This document shows, one piece after another, positions 37,101-43,360 of a stretch of DNA of 64,000 nucleotides. Under the pieces are notes generated by a model that saw only the letters and a program-made list of their open reading frames with translations, searched no databases and was not told the DNA's origin. The number at the start of each line of letters is the position of its first letter. Positions within the stretch are counted from its first letter, which is position 1. Position numbers and translations under genes: made by a program. The DNA comes from Deltaproteobacteria bacterium YD0425bin51 (GTDB lineage: Bacteria; Desulfobacterota; Desulfobacteria; Desulfobacterales; YD0425bin51), in the NCBI GenBank assembly GCA_002753225.1, contig PDZS01000004.1, forward strand, positions 122,498-186,497. The letters are read 5' to 3'.

Positions 37101-37383
37101 TTCTATAATTGATGGGGCATTTCAGACAGCAAGCGGCATACAAGGATTATATGACCCATCAGTTCCTTATCTTCCATTCTCTTTAGGAGAACTTTATCTA
37201 ATAAAAGAGATACCAATAAATTGCTATGTATATGTTACGTTAAGCCATTCTAATATAATAAAGTTAAACATTATGATTTTAAATGAAGAAGGGGAAGTAG
37301 TTTTAAAAATAAAAGATTTTTCAATTAAAAAAAATGAGGATGAACTACTTCAATTCTTATATAGAGTAGCTAAAGGTATGTAG
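28144..37383 (+). CDS. Trans-AT type modular polyketide synthase, truncated at both ends by module logic
   Basis: A single 3079-residue intact frame. The order is: KR C-terminal tail (1-55), ACP1 (Ser102), KS1 (Cys333), post-KS linker, KR1 (GGTGGIG near 973), ACP2 (Ser1242), KS2 (Cys1460, DTACSAS), linker (PTYPFLRERCW), KR2 (GGVGGLG near 2003), ACP3 (Ser2280), KS3 (Cys2496), DH (His2824 in HVVSGQKILP, Asp2990 in HPSIIDGAFQ), end. No AT, TE or MT domain is present, and the post-KS linkers end in PTYPF-type motifs, as in trans-AT systems. The first 55 residues match the end of KR2 inside the same protein, so synthesis appears to start mid-module. It stops after DH without KR or ACP. A partner protein is expected but is not in the window. 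Confidence 0.93.
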   Translation: MNHSNTDIEDFYLKTSGLTPLETSEGILAFENILGADYPQVVVLSGDPDRISKIIEDHPETIKQERTFPIESDIKKIAAEILKLDPEKIDEDESLANFGFDSISLKTLSERLSEIFRIEISPAVFFSHTTIKSLKKYLKENLKENVIPYESFDRNQSKAFYSKEEIAVIGMYGIFPGSENLSKFWNNLEQGKNLVSEIPRDRWRWEDYYGDPRKEHDKTNSKWGGFISNVDKFDPLFFKISPREAETMDPQHRLFIETVWKTVEDAGYSSSFLSGRQVGVFVGFQFNDYQQLIMMANEGSAQAATGNSDAMIANRISFLMNWHGPSESIDTACSSSLVAVHRAVRSIKTGESEIAIAGGVSLILSPATMIGAGQLGVLSPDGKCKTLDSKANGYVRGEGVGAVLLKPLSKAIKERDNIYAVIKGTAVNHGGRASSLTAPNPDAQSSLISSALDDAGVNPESITYVELHGTGTELGDPIEIEGLKKVFKQIVRKNYCGLGSVKTNIGHLEPAAGIAGLIKVILSLKNRKLPKLLHFNTLNTYINLKDSPFYVVDETKKWERLQDERGDFIPLRAGVSSFGYGGANAHVILEEYENKISNIENSDSLIVLSAKDEEVLKKYAKSLSEIEQLNLKDISYTLQIGRDEMEARLCLVVSEISELKEKLSKFANGNRDIDGLYLGNAKSDRAISEILIEGEEGKEFLNNIIAKRKLDKIAKLWVSGIDINWNLLHQNELPKRVSLPTYPFNKQRYWIQIKDKKPEDKTAYFRIVWELANIYTSSYDYKSALLFDIDEDLYNHLKETLNIVLVKPGEKFSRDNNIYTINPDKEDDYTELIKSFKNTLPQNIINLWSKDNNNILNKSIYSIFHLTKSLISQKISDKINILYIYKDLNPHYAALSGYISTLMAEHPNFFCKTISLPDLSNLTEILALEFNNFDNNSVRYIEKKRYIKTLKEFEIEDALDKTFKEDGVYLITGGTGGIGLILADYIANKVNANVILCSRSDFKSESKILHIKADVSKKEDVKKTIDEVKSKFNKINGVIHAAGVIRDSFILKKSLKDLSEVLSPKVFGAIYLDEILENEQLDFFVMFSSTASIMANAGQSDYAYANSFMDYFSEMREDLRLKEKRFGKTIAINWPLWKDGGMKISDEQISRLSKAHIRPLPSYEGIKALENIIANPEKSQVMVIYGDNIKITNNTKKESYTDDLSLSQKTENYLKEVFSDVLKFPADKIDPKISFEEYGIDSIMISRFNVKMEDVINNLPKTLLFEYQNLEDLTKYMVKNYPNQFLKLFNVRKKEYSGDSLTDDIAIIGMSGKYPNASNLEEYWENLKNGRDCITEIPKSRWDSYEFKDKIYCKWGGFLDDVDKFDPLFFNISPREAETIDPQERLFLETAYAVIEDAGYTREKLKNYQVSVFTGVTTNTYLLLGENNGVIPTSMPWSIPNRVSYFFDFKGPSIPVDTACSASLYAVHLACESIKRGESEMAIAGGVNLYLHPSKYIQLCQSKMLSKTGQCRPFADKGDGFIPGEGVGAILLKPKSLAIADNDRIYAVIKGTSINHGGKTTGYTVPNPNAHAELILDALKKSQIDPETISYVEAHGTGTELGDPVEIRGLTLAYRNYTQKKQYCSIGSVKGNIGHLEAAAGISGLMKIVLQMQHKKIVPSIHCENLNPNINFEDSPFYIQKTVTDWDIKPRRAAVSSFGAGGANAHVILEDYEPPKSYKKNQDEPLPIVLYSNSVERLKTYAKNLMHFIERNNPDISDMAYTLRYGREEMKERIQFIVSNNNDLIKKIKDYIDGNYNNIEVNPDSNFLKTNAKIISLPTYPFLRERCWISKGSNEKQQTETLYYQEVWEEAPLSYNNNIKRNILIIEKEEDIHLIENNDIDACVFLNLNPKIIYGFIKKFIFKNRLSQIIFAFNKGSEIDPVISCVSGFCKSLEFIMPKVSFKTIEILSDNNIKDIAAYEFDNKDIEIRYSRDMRFIKNFKQVRLEETEEIPLKNGGIYLITGGVGGLGLIFNNYLSEKYDAKVISTGRSKIEKDNYIQADVTNSDDMKRVINTVIKRYGKIDGVIHAAGVIGKNSIIEKSPSEFESVLKPKIEGTFVLDETTKDLALDFFVLFSSTASILGDFGHCDYAVANRFLDSFVHFREALRKQKLRSGKTLSINWPLWRKGGMHQNQEAEEFYLKTSGMSYLETEAGIYAFENILKNNYSQVIVFSGDAARIDGILKKKHNTLDPLSCRNEVIPMKVGIQNIEEDIKKIASIILKIDMEKIDTKESLPSFGFDSISLKILSDQISELYKIEITPALFFAHNNIKKLSNFLFDNFKIQKVENSLKDDDDIAIIGMSGIFPGSPNLSEYWKNLESQKDLITEVPKERWDFRDYIKDKPYLKWGGFIPDVDKFDPLFFKITPREAEMMDPQHRLFIETVWKTVEDAGYSPPSLSGKSVGVFVGVQFNDYLQLLAEQKECNIYTATGVGHAMLANRVSFLMDWHGPSESVDTACSSSLIAVHRAVWSLKRGESELAVCGGVSLILSPASVISAGELGVLSTDGRCKTFDKSANGYVKGEGIGALLLKPLKKAIKDNNYIYALIKGSAVNHGGRAASLTAPNSEAQADLLISAYSSAKIDPETISYLELHGTGTELGDPVEIEGITKAFKELSKISGKTIQKNNYCGIGSVKSNIGHLEPASGIAGMIKVILSMQNKKIPATIHVNTLNPYIKLQNTPFYIVKETINWENPVSTPRRAGVSSFGFGGSNAHVILEEYVKTKQPERIPVTNHQFSKKRYWLPISLKETNQLAKLHPLLDQNSSTLKEQKFTTILTGNEFYLRDHVVSGQKILPAAAYIEMARAAGNISSEGEIKKIKNIVWLKPIIVSDSNMEINICLYPEGEKINFEVTSNSKDNEKTINAQGELLYESIKTSSYEKINIDEIKNRSLELKDSVVCYREFKSSGLNYGPSFQTIQKLYCNKNEALSYLSLPDLIKTNSSDFILHPSIIDGAFQTASGIQGLYDPSVPYLPFSLGELYLIKEIPINCYVYVTLSHSNIIKLNIMILNEEGEVVLKIKDFSIKKNEDELLQFLYRVAKGM

Positions 37384-37504
37384 AAAATTGCGACAGCATG
37401 TAGAAAAATACTACATATAGTTAACTTGCTTATAATATTATTAAAAAATATAATATCAATAATTTGTTTTTAAATTGTGTCTAATATTGCTACACCATAA
37501 TTTT

Positions 37505-37532
37505 GTAGAGACGCACGGCCGTGCGTCTCTAC
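37505..37532. repeat. 28-nt perfect palindrome, copy 2
   Basis: Identical to 23132-23159: half-site GTAGAGACGCACGG joined to its reverse complement. It lies in the 235-base gap between the trans-AT PKS and the first GcvH-like gene. The two copies bracket the RiPP-like cluster and the PKS, about 14.4 kb apart. Flanking bases differ except for a shared TGGC a few bases to the right. Confidence 0.95.
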
Positions 37533-37618
37533 TGTTGGCATCTCTTTTGCTAATATAATAAATATATAAAAAATAATTTTAAAATATATTTAACTAATTA
37601 AAGCAAGGAGAGAGTCAA

Positions 37619-38605
37619 ATGAAAGAAAATAGAGAAATTCGTAGATCTAATGTAGGATATGGATCATCTTATATAAAAAATGATATGGGAGAAATGCAGG
37701 GAACAAAGTCAGTTTTAAAAGGGCAAGTTTGGACAATTAAGCCAGATGCAGAAGCTTCCTTGAAGAATCCATGTCTTTGGATGCGTGCAGGTGTTGTCAA
37801 TTTTAAAAATTGTAACAATTTTTATGATTGCGTTAGCTGTAAATATGATTTAGGAATGCGCTCAAAAGTAGAAAGCGGCAAATCAATAAGCTGGCAGGAT
37901 GCAATGAGAAAAAAACCAGCCCTGCAAAGAGTTTGCAGACATAGTTTGACTAACAGAATTGAAAAAAGGGCATGCGCTTATGATTATCAATGCTCAAGCT
38001 GTGATTTTGATCAATATTTTGAAGAAATTCTTACCTTAAAAACCAAAAGCACTCCTTATGAATTACATCAAGTAAAAGGGTTCAATGTTCCAATGGACTA
38101 TTATTTCCATATGGGGCATGCATGGGCAAAAATTGAGAGCGGCGGATATATAAGAGTTGGTTTGGATGATTTTTCTTTAAAATTACTTGGTAAAGCGGAT
38201 GGATTTGAACTTCCTTTAATGGGAAAAGAGCTGGATTTGGGTAAAGCAGGATGGGGACTAAAAAGAGAAGGAAATATAGCAGATGTTTTATCTCCAATAA
38301 ACGGCGTAATTATGGAAGTTAATTCAAAATTAAGAGAAAAACCTGAAATAGCAAATCATGAACCATATGAAGAAGGATGGCTTTTTATGGTTCGCACTCC
38401 AGACATTAAAGTAGCAACAAAAGCTTTAATGGATGACAAGAAAAGCATGGAATGGATTTCAAGTGAAGTATCTTTACTTGAAAACATGATTGAAGAAGTC
38501 GCAGGTCCTCTTGCTGCAGACGGCGGTTATTTAGCTGATGATATTTATGGAAATCTTCCTGGTTTAGGATGGAACAGATTAACCAAAACTTTTTTGAGAA
38601 GCTAA
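37619..38605 (+). CDS. Cysteine-rich GcvH-like protein lacking the lipoyl lysine
   Basis: The 328-residue protein combines an N-terminal cysteine-rich region with a C-terminal GcvH/biotinyl-lipoyl-like domain. The cysteine motifs are PCLWMRAGVVNFKNCNN, YDCVSCKYD, VCRHSL and YQCSSCDFDQY. The second domain has GHAWAKIESG, LSPINGVIMEVN and EEGWLFMV. In GcvH the lipoylated lysine lies eight residues before the P of the SP-x-x-G motif; here that residue is glycine, so lipoylation is unlikely. Such proteins are often annotated as glycine cleavage H proteins in sulfate reducers, but no gcvP or gcvT is nearby. A strong AAGGAGAG sequence precedes the ATG. The gene forms a pair with its paralog four bases downstream. 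Confidence 0.8.
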   Translation: MKENREIRRSNVGYGSSYIKNDMGEMQGTKSVLKGQVWTIKPDAEASLKNPCLWMRAGVVNFKNCNNFYDCVSCKYDLGMRSKVESGKSISWQDAMRKKPALQRVCRHSLTNRIEKRACAYDYQCSSCDFDQYFEEILTLKTKSTPYELHQVKGFNVPMDYYFHMGHAWAKIESGGYIRVGLDDFSLKLLGKADGFELPLMGKELDLGKAGWGLKREGNIADVLSPINGVIMEVNSKLREKPEIANHEPYEEGWLFMVRTPDIKVATKALMDDKKSMEWISSEVSLLENMIEEVAGPLAADGGYLADDIYGNLPGLGWNRLTKTFLRS

Positions 38606-38609
38606 TTTT

Positions 38610-39302
38610 ATGAAAAAACAAGCATGCCAACATTATGTCAAGGGACGCATTGATTATAGGCTTTGTACCAATAATTATCAGTGCGAAAACTGTGAGTTTG
38701 ATCAGTATGTTAACGATCAATATGCAGTGCATGTAAGCATTAAACCTGTAAATGTCTTGGATGTAGAAGGATTCAAAATACCGCATGGATTTTATTTACA
38801 TCCAGGGCATACATGGGTTAAAATCGAAGAAAATGCTGAAGTAAGGGTAGGAATAGACGATTTTGCTTTAAGGCTGCTTGGGCCAATAGACAATATCTAT
38901 GCTCCGCTTCTTGGCAAAAAAGTAAATCAAAGCAGCCCAGATATTTTGCTCAGTAGAGATAAAAACGAAGCAAACGCAATGTTACCAATAAGCGGCGTTG
39001 TAACTGATGTTAACCTTAAGTTACGTGATAATGGGTCTTTAGCAAATAAAGACCCATACTCTGATGGATGGATACTAAGAATTCATGCTGATAATTTAAG
39101 GGGAGATTTAAAACAACTAATGATAGGTGAAGAGACCAAGAAGTTTTTTAAAAAAGAGATAAATGAAGTATATAGAATAATTGAAAATGAATCATCAATT
39201 CAATTATCTGCTGATGGGGGGACCTTAGGATATGATATATATGGCAATCTTTCAGGCGTATCATGGGAGAGATTAATCAAGCGTTTTTTACGATCTGTTT
39301 AG
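38610..39302 (+). CDS. Cysteine-rich GcvH-like protein with lysine at lipoyl position
   Basis: A 230-residue paralog of the preceding protein. It lacks the first cysteine block but keeps CQHYVKGRIDYRLC and YQCENCEFDQY. The H-protein-like domain has GHTWVKIEE, MLPISGVVTDVN and SDGWILRI. Lys118 lies eight residues before Pro126, the position of the lipoyl lysine in GcvH, so this copy could be lipoylated even though the surrounding motif (KNEANAMLP) is atypical. The stop codon overlaps the stop of the convergent hybrid kinase. The two paralogs may form a paired redox or acyl/methylene carrier. That is inference; no enzyme partner lies next to them. Confidence 0.8.
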   Translation: MKKQACQHYVKGRIDYRLCTNNYQCENCEFDQYVNDQYAVHVSIKPVNVLDVEGFKIPHGFYLHPGHTWVKIEENAEVRVGIDDFALRLLGPIDNIYAPLLGKKVNQSSPDILLSRDKNEANAMLPISGVVTDVNLKLRDNGSLANKDPYSDGWILRIHADNLRGDLKQLMIGEETKKFFKKEINEVYRIIENESSIQLSADGGTLGYDIYGNLSGVSWERLIKRFLRSV

Positions 39303-41602
39303 TCCTGTTTGTTAGCTATCCATTTTATTAATTTTGCAAAAAGCTCATTTTTATTAAAAGGTTTACTTATATAGTCATTCATCCCTGCAGATAAACAATT
39401 GTCTTTTTCATTAATCATTGCATGAGCAGTCATTGCAATGATTGGTAGTTCTTTATTTTTAATATCTTTTCTAATAATTTCTGTGGTCTCATATCCATCC
39501 ATTTCTGGCATTTGTAAATCCATTAAAATAACGTTAAATTGTTTTTTTTGTAAAACATCTAAGGCTTCAGAACCATTATTAGCAACGCTAACATTCATAC
39601 CTCTTGACAATAGCAATGCTTCTACAAATTTTTGATTTGCTGTATTGTCCTCTACTAAAAGAATATTTGCACCTTTTATTTGCTCAAAATCTTTTACAAC
39701 AGGATAAACTGTTTCTTCAATTAAATCCACATAAGAAGATTCGTCCTCCTCAATCTGTAAAGCCTTTTCAAATTTAGCTGTAAAAATAAAGGCGCTTCCT
39801 TTCCCTATCTCGCTTTCTACAAAAATTTCCCCGCCCATTGCTTCAATTAAATTTTTAGATATGACTAAGCCTAAGCCTGTTCCACCATATTTACGATTAA
39901 TTGAAGCATCTCCTTGGGAAAAGGAATGAAACAGTTTTTTCATTTGTTCCTCACTTATACCAATTCCACTATCTTTAAGCATAAATTTAAGGCTTATTTC
40001 ATCTATAGAAGAATATACTATATTAACCTTTAAAAAAATTTCTCCTTTATGAGTAAATTTAATGGCATTACTGCATAAGTTAACTAAAACTTGACTAAGC
40101 CTTAAAGGATCTCCAATTAGATTTATATTTAAGGGAACATCAGGATTTATATCAAGAATAAATTTAATCCCTTTTTTTTCAGCTATAGCAGAAAAAAATC
40201 CATATGTTTTATAAATTATCTCTTGTAAAGTGAATTCAGTTTTTTCAAGATGAAGCTTTCCTGCTTCAATTTTAGAAAAATCAAGGATATCATTTATTAT
40301 ATCAAGTAATGATTTGGAAGCATCCCAAATTTTTTGTATATGCTCATTCTGTGCAGAAGTTAAATCAGTTTCCATTAGCAACTGGGAGTATCCCATGATA
40401 AGATTCATTGGAGTTCTTATTTCATGGCTTACATGGGATAGAAACGCGCTTTTAGCTCTGTTAGAAGATTCTGCTGCTTCTTTTTCCAGTCTTAATTTTT
40501 CTGTTTCCTTTATTTGGGTGATATCTTCAACAAAACCTTCAAAGTAAGAAGAATTATTATCAGGGTCGTTAATTAAGTGCGCATTTATTAAAATATATAT
40601 TATACTTTTATCTTTGCATAAGGATTTGGTTTCAAACTTTTCTACATATCCGTTTTTTCTAAGTAAACTAATAAATTCTTTACGGTCTTCTTTTTTTACA
40701 TAAATCTCCTTTTCAATATTGTTAATGCTTTTGATTAAATCATCAGGAGAGTCATATTTTAACATTTTTGCTAAAGTAGGATTAACTGTCAGAAATTTAC
40801 CTTCAATACTTGTTTGAAAAATTCCATATGGTGCATTTTGAAAAATACCTCGATACTTTTTTTCTGCTTTATTTTTTTCCCAAATACGCTTTTCAATTTC
40901 TTGAGCCATTGAGTTTATGCCAAGCTGCAAATATCCTATTTCGTCATGATAAGTAATTGGGGTAATTCTATACGAAAGGTTTCCATGTTCAATCTGCCTG
41001 GTACATTCTAATGTAGCTTTTACTCTTTTGACAAATTTTCTAGAAAAAAATGTAAAAATTAAAATATTTAAAATTAAAACAACAAAGGTTATACCTGATA
41101 CAAGATTTATATAATGGGCTTTTTTTTCAAACATTACACTCTTTTTTACTGATATGAGAACTATCCAGTTCCATTGAGGAAATTTTTGAAATGCACAAAA
41201 CATTTTTTTCTCTTTGTCTTTGCAATCATGAAATCCGCTATTTGAATCAATACCTTCTATAAAAAAATATGAAAAGGAATCTTCATTTAAAAGTACTTTA
41301 CCATTTTGGGAAACAATATAAATAGTTCCATTTATTTGTAATTTATAATTTATAAATTCTTTTACCAGATCATTTTGCTGGCGTATTACGAATTCATCAA
41401 TTTGAGCAATACCTGCCTTATCTAACACTTTATATTTCTGTTCAATTCTTTTAATTAAATTATTTATTTCTAGTGAAAGGACATTCTTATTTAAGTCATA
41501 TATAATATCTTCAATTATATAAATACTTACATAGACAATGGATGTCGACATTATTATGAGTATAAAAATTGAAAAAAAGTTTATGCTTGTCTGTAATTTC
41601 AT
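39299..41602 (-). CDS. Hybrid sensor histidine kinase (HAMP-PAS-HisKA-HATPase-REC)
   Basis: The 767-residue membrane kinase has two transmembrane segments (about 8-30 and 165-190) enclosing a periplasmic sensor of about 130 residues. These are followed by HAMP (to about 245), PAS (about 250-370), a HisKA H-box with His393 in SHEIRTPMN, HATPase_c (GTGLGLVISKNLIEAMGG) and a C-terminal receiver with Asp695 in VILMDLQMP. The ATG overlaps the stop of the substrate-binding protein gene (ATGA), so the two are coupled. The binding protein is a good candidate for the signal carrier read by the periplasmic domain. The phosphoryl output is unknown, since the receiver is followed by no HPt. Confidence 0.93.
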   Translation of the reverse strand: MKLQTSINFFSIFILIIMSTSIVYVSIYIIEDIIYDLNKNVLSLEINNLIKRIEQKYKVLDKAGIAQIDEFVIRQQNDLVKEFINYKLQINGTIYIVSQNGKVLLNEDSFSYFFIEGIDSNSGFHDCKDKEKKMFCAFQKFPQWNWIVLISVKKSVMFEKKAHYINLVSGITFVVLILNILIFTFFSRKFVKRVKATLECTRQIEHGNLSYRITPITYHDEIGYLQLGINSMAQEIEKRIWEKNKAEKKYRGIFQNAPYGIFQTSIEGKFLTVNPTLAKMLKYDSPDDLIKSINNIEKEIYVKKEDRKEFISLLRKNGYVEKFETKSLCKDKSIIYILINAHLINDPDNNSSYFEGFVEDITQIKETEKLRLEKEAAESSNRAKSAFLSHVSHEIRTPMNLIMGYSQLLMETDLTSAQNEHIQKIWDASKSLLDIINDILDFSKIEAGKLHLEKTEFTLQEIIYKTYGFFSAIAEKKGIKFILDINPDVPLNINLIGDPLRLSQVLVNLCSNAIKFTHKGEIFLKVNIVYSSIDEISLKFMLKDSGIGISEEQMKKLFHSFSQGDASINRKYGGTGLGLVISKNLIEAMGGEIFVESEIGKGSAFIFTAKFEKALQIEEDESSYVDLIEETVYPVVKDFEQIKGANILLVEDNTANQKFVEALLLSRGMNVSVANNGSEALDVLQKKQFNVILMDLQMPEMDGYETTEIIRKDIKNKELPIIAMTAHAMINEKDNCLSAGMNDYISKPFNKNELFAKLIKWIANKQD

Positions 41603-42756
41603 TTAGCAATTTGTATCTCTTTATATACTTCTTCAGCTATTTCAAACATATCCATAGGCGCTTTCCATCCTATTATTTCAGCCTCTTTAAGATTTAATGC
41701 TATTTTTAAAGGATTTTCAAATACTTGGTTTAAATCACGTGGTTTTGCGCCATTAAAAATTTTTGCCATTGTTTCTGCTTCAAATCTACCAACGTCATTA
41801 AATGTTTTACGAGACATACTCATAAGGACTCCATATTTTACTTCTTCAGATCCAGATTGCGAAAATGTTGGTATTTTGTATTTATTTAAAATTTCAAGAA
41901 TCTGTGGCAGAGTTTTTAGTGAAACACCTCTTTGTAATGTAATATAAAAAGCGTCTATTTTTGGAGCGAGTTCATTAAGGCATTTATAAAGACTCTCTTC
42001 TGCTTCTTTTTTATCAGGAGTAATGTTTTTGGAATAACATGGTATTATTTCAAACCCTTTTTCTTTTGCAACTTTTTCAATTTTATCTACTGCAGCAATG
42101 TTTCTCCCATCAGGACTATTTTCAAAAGCAACCCCCAATTTTTTAAATCCTACTATTTTATGAAACATGTTAATTTGTCTTTCATAACGTTCTGGAGCAA
42201 GTCTTGCGTGAACATGATCAAAACCTGAATCTGTAACACTTTTTACTATTTTTGAACCAATAGCATCTGATACAGAGCATACAAGGGAAGGTACAGAATG
42301 ATTATTGTTTGCTAGATCTTGTCCTGCAATTGTTCCAAATGCAAACATTAAATCAATATCTTTTTTTTGACTTAATCTTTCAATAATAATTTTTTTGTTT
42401 GATTCACGCAATGTTTTGTCAAATTTGCTTGACCAATAAGCGTCTGAAACAAATTCAAGATATTTGCTTTTTATATCAGTTGAGAGCCATTTCCATAATT
42501 TACTTGTATCCTCAGGGCTTTCTTGAGTGGGAATATTGGTTTTTTCTATCCACCCAAGTTCAGCTAGCTCATGCACAATCGCTGTTAAAGTTGATAAATA
42601 ATCTTTATATGGACCGCTTTCATAGCAACCAATACGCCATTTTTTACCATCTGGTTTCGCTTTAGGATTAATACTGTAAGTACCTTTATCTCCGCTTAAA
42701 GCATTTGAAAAAGTTAAACATAAACTTAAAAGAATAATCATTAGTTGTTTTTTCAT
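41599..42756 (-). CDS. Periplasmic substrate-binding protein (PF04392-like)
   Basis: The 385-residue protein has a signal peptide (MKKQLMIILLSLCLTFSNAL) and the ABC_sub_bind fold: two Rossmann-like lobes with VHELAELGWIEK, KDIDLMFAFGTIAGQDLA, KKLGVAFENSPDGRN and IPTFSQSGSEEVKYGVLMSM. Members usually work with a permease and ATPase. Neither is present here. Its stop overlaps the start of the hybrid kinase, so it more likely serves as a ligand receptor for that kinase. The ligand is not predictable; the family includes aromatic amino-acid binders. A 39-base gap separates it from the archaemetzincin gene upstream. Confidence 0.85.
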   Translation of the reverse strand: MKKQLMIILLSLCLTFSNALSGDKGTYSINPKAKPDGKKWRIGCYESGPYKDYLSTLTAIVHELAELGWIEKTNIPTQESPEDTSKLWKWLSTDIKSKYLEFVSDAYWSSKFDKTLRESNKKIIIERLSQKKDIDLMFAFGTIAGQDLANNNHSVPSLVCSVSDAIGSKIVKSVTDSGFDHVHARLAPERYERQINMFHKIVGFKKLGVAFENSPDGRNIAAVDKIEKVAKEKGFEIIPCYSKNITPDKKEAEESLYKCLNELAPKIDAFYITLQRGVSLKTLPQILEILNKYKIPTFSQSGSEEVKYGVLMSMSRKTFNDVGRFEAETMAKIFNGAKPRDLNQVFENPLKIALNLKEAEIIGWKAPMDMFEIAEEVYKEIQIAK

Positions 42757-42795
42757 TTGAAATCTCCTGTTTTTTTAAATTAATATAATCATTTT

Positions 42796-43347
42796 TTATA
42801 GTTTTTTTATCTCATCTTCAAGAAGAATTTTACAATACCTACAGAGATTATCTGTTTTATTATCAACATCTCTTATGTTTCTTGCGTAATGCATAAGGCA
42901 TTTACTGTCACGGCAATGCCTTAGATTAAAAGTATGTCCAAGTTCATGAAGAGATTCTTTAATTAAGCGAAAAAGATAGACTTCATCTCTGTTTTGTGGA
43001 GGAAGCTCTTCTTTGAGTCTATAAGTAGAAAGTATAGCTGATTTCCCACCTAACTCTGCCTCGCCATAAACATATGTCAATATGGGAATAAATAGATCAA
43101 CATCTGTTAGAGATAATATTTTCATTATATTAGGGGGTGATAGGGAAGAAAACTTTTGTAAAATTGGAGTGCTGTGATATTGATTACGAGTTGAATTAAA
43201 AGCAAAATCTATATTATCAATAAGGACAGATATTTTACTAGGATAACCAAAAACACGTTCAATTTCTTTTATAATATAAGTTAAAAATGAAGTATCTCCC
43301 CAATTACCAATTGGGGAAAGTATAAAGCTTTTGTGAAACTTAGTCAG
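42796..43347 (-). CDS. Archaemetzincin-type metalloprotease, probable CTG start
   Basis: The C-terminal part carries the archaemetzincin signature: HELGHTFNLRHC followed by C-x4-C-type metal ligands (SKCLMHYA, then LCRYCK). An ATG-initiated frame gives only 109 residues from 43125, but the frame is open a further 74 codons upstream. That stretch matches the family N-terminus: ILSPIGNW, IIKEIERVFGYP and FNSTRNQYHSTPIL. The only start that fits is CTG at 43345-43347, seven bases after a perfect AGGAGG. The resulting 183 residues equal the usual family length. It lies within the operon of the two-component regulator, and the role is unknown. The alternative is a mutated start that leaves a short product from an internal ATG. 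Confidence 0.85.
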   Translation of the reverse strand: MTKFHKSFILSPIGNWGDTSFLTYIIKEIERVFGYPSKISVLIDNIDFAFNSTRNQYHSTPILQKFSSLSPPNIMKILSLTDVDLFIPILTYVYGEAELGGKSAILSTYRLKEELPPQNRDEVYLFRLIKESLHELGHTFNLRHCRDSKCLMHYARNIRDVDNKTDNLCRYCKILLEDEIKKL

Positions 43348-43354
43348 GGAAAAT

Positions 43355-43360
43355 CCTCCT
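43355..43360 (-). promoter_or_regulatory. Shine-Dalgarno site supporting the archaemetzincin CTG start
   Basis: AGGAGG on the minus strand, seven bases before the CTG at 43347. No ATG, GTG or TTG occurs at a suitable distance in the archaemetzincin frame. The site begins within the stop codon region of the upstream response regulator gene, which suggests coupled translation. Confidence 0.75.

Noticed and set aside
37384..37618. Continuation of the PKS beyond its stop in another frame
   Set aside because: The 235 bases downstream are AT-rich, with no KR- or ACP-like coding in any frame and containing only the palindrome.
42796..43125. 109-residue archaemetzincin as a complete gene
   Set aside because: The open frame upstream matches the family N-terminus up to a CTG with AGGAGG, so the ATG is internal.
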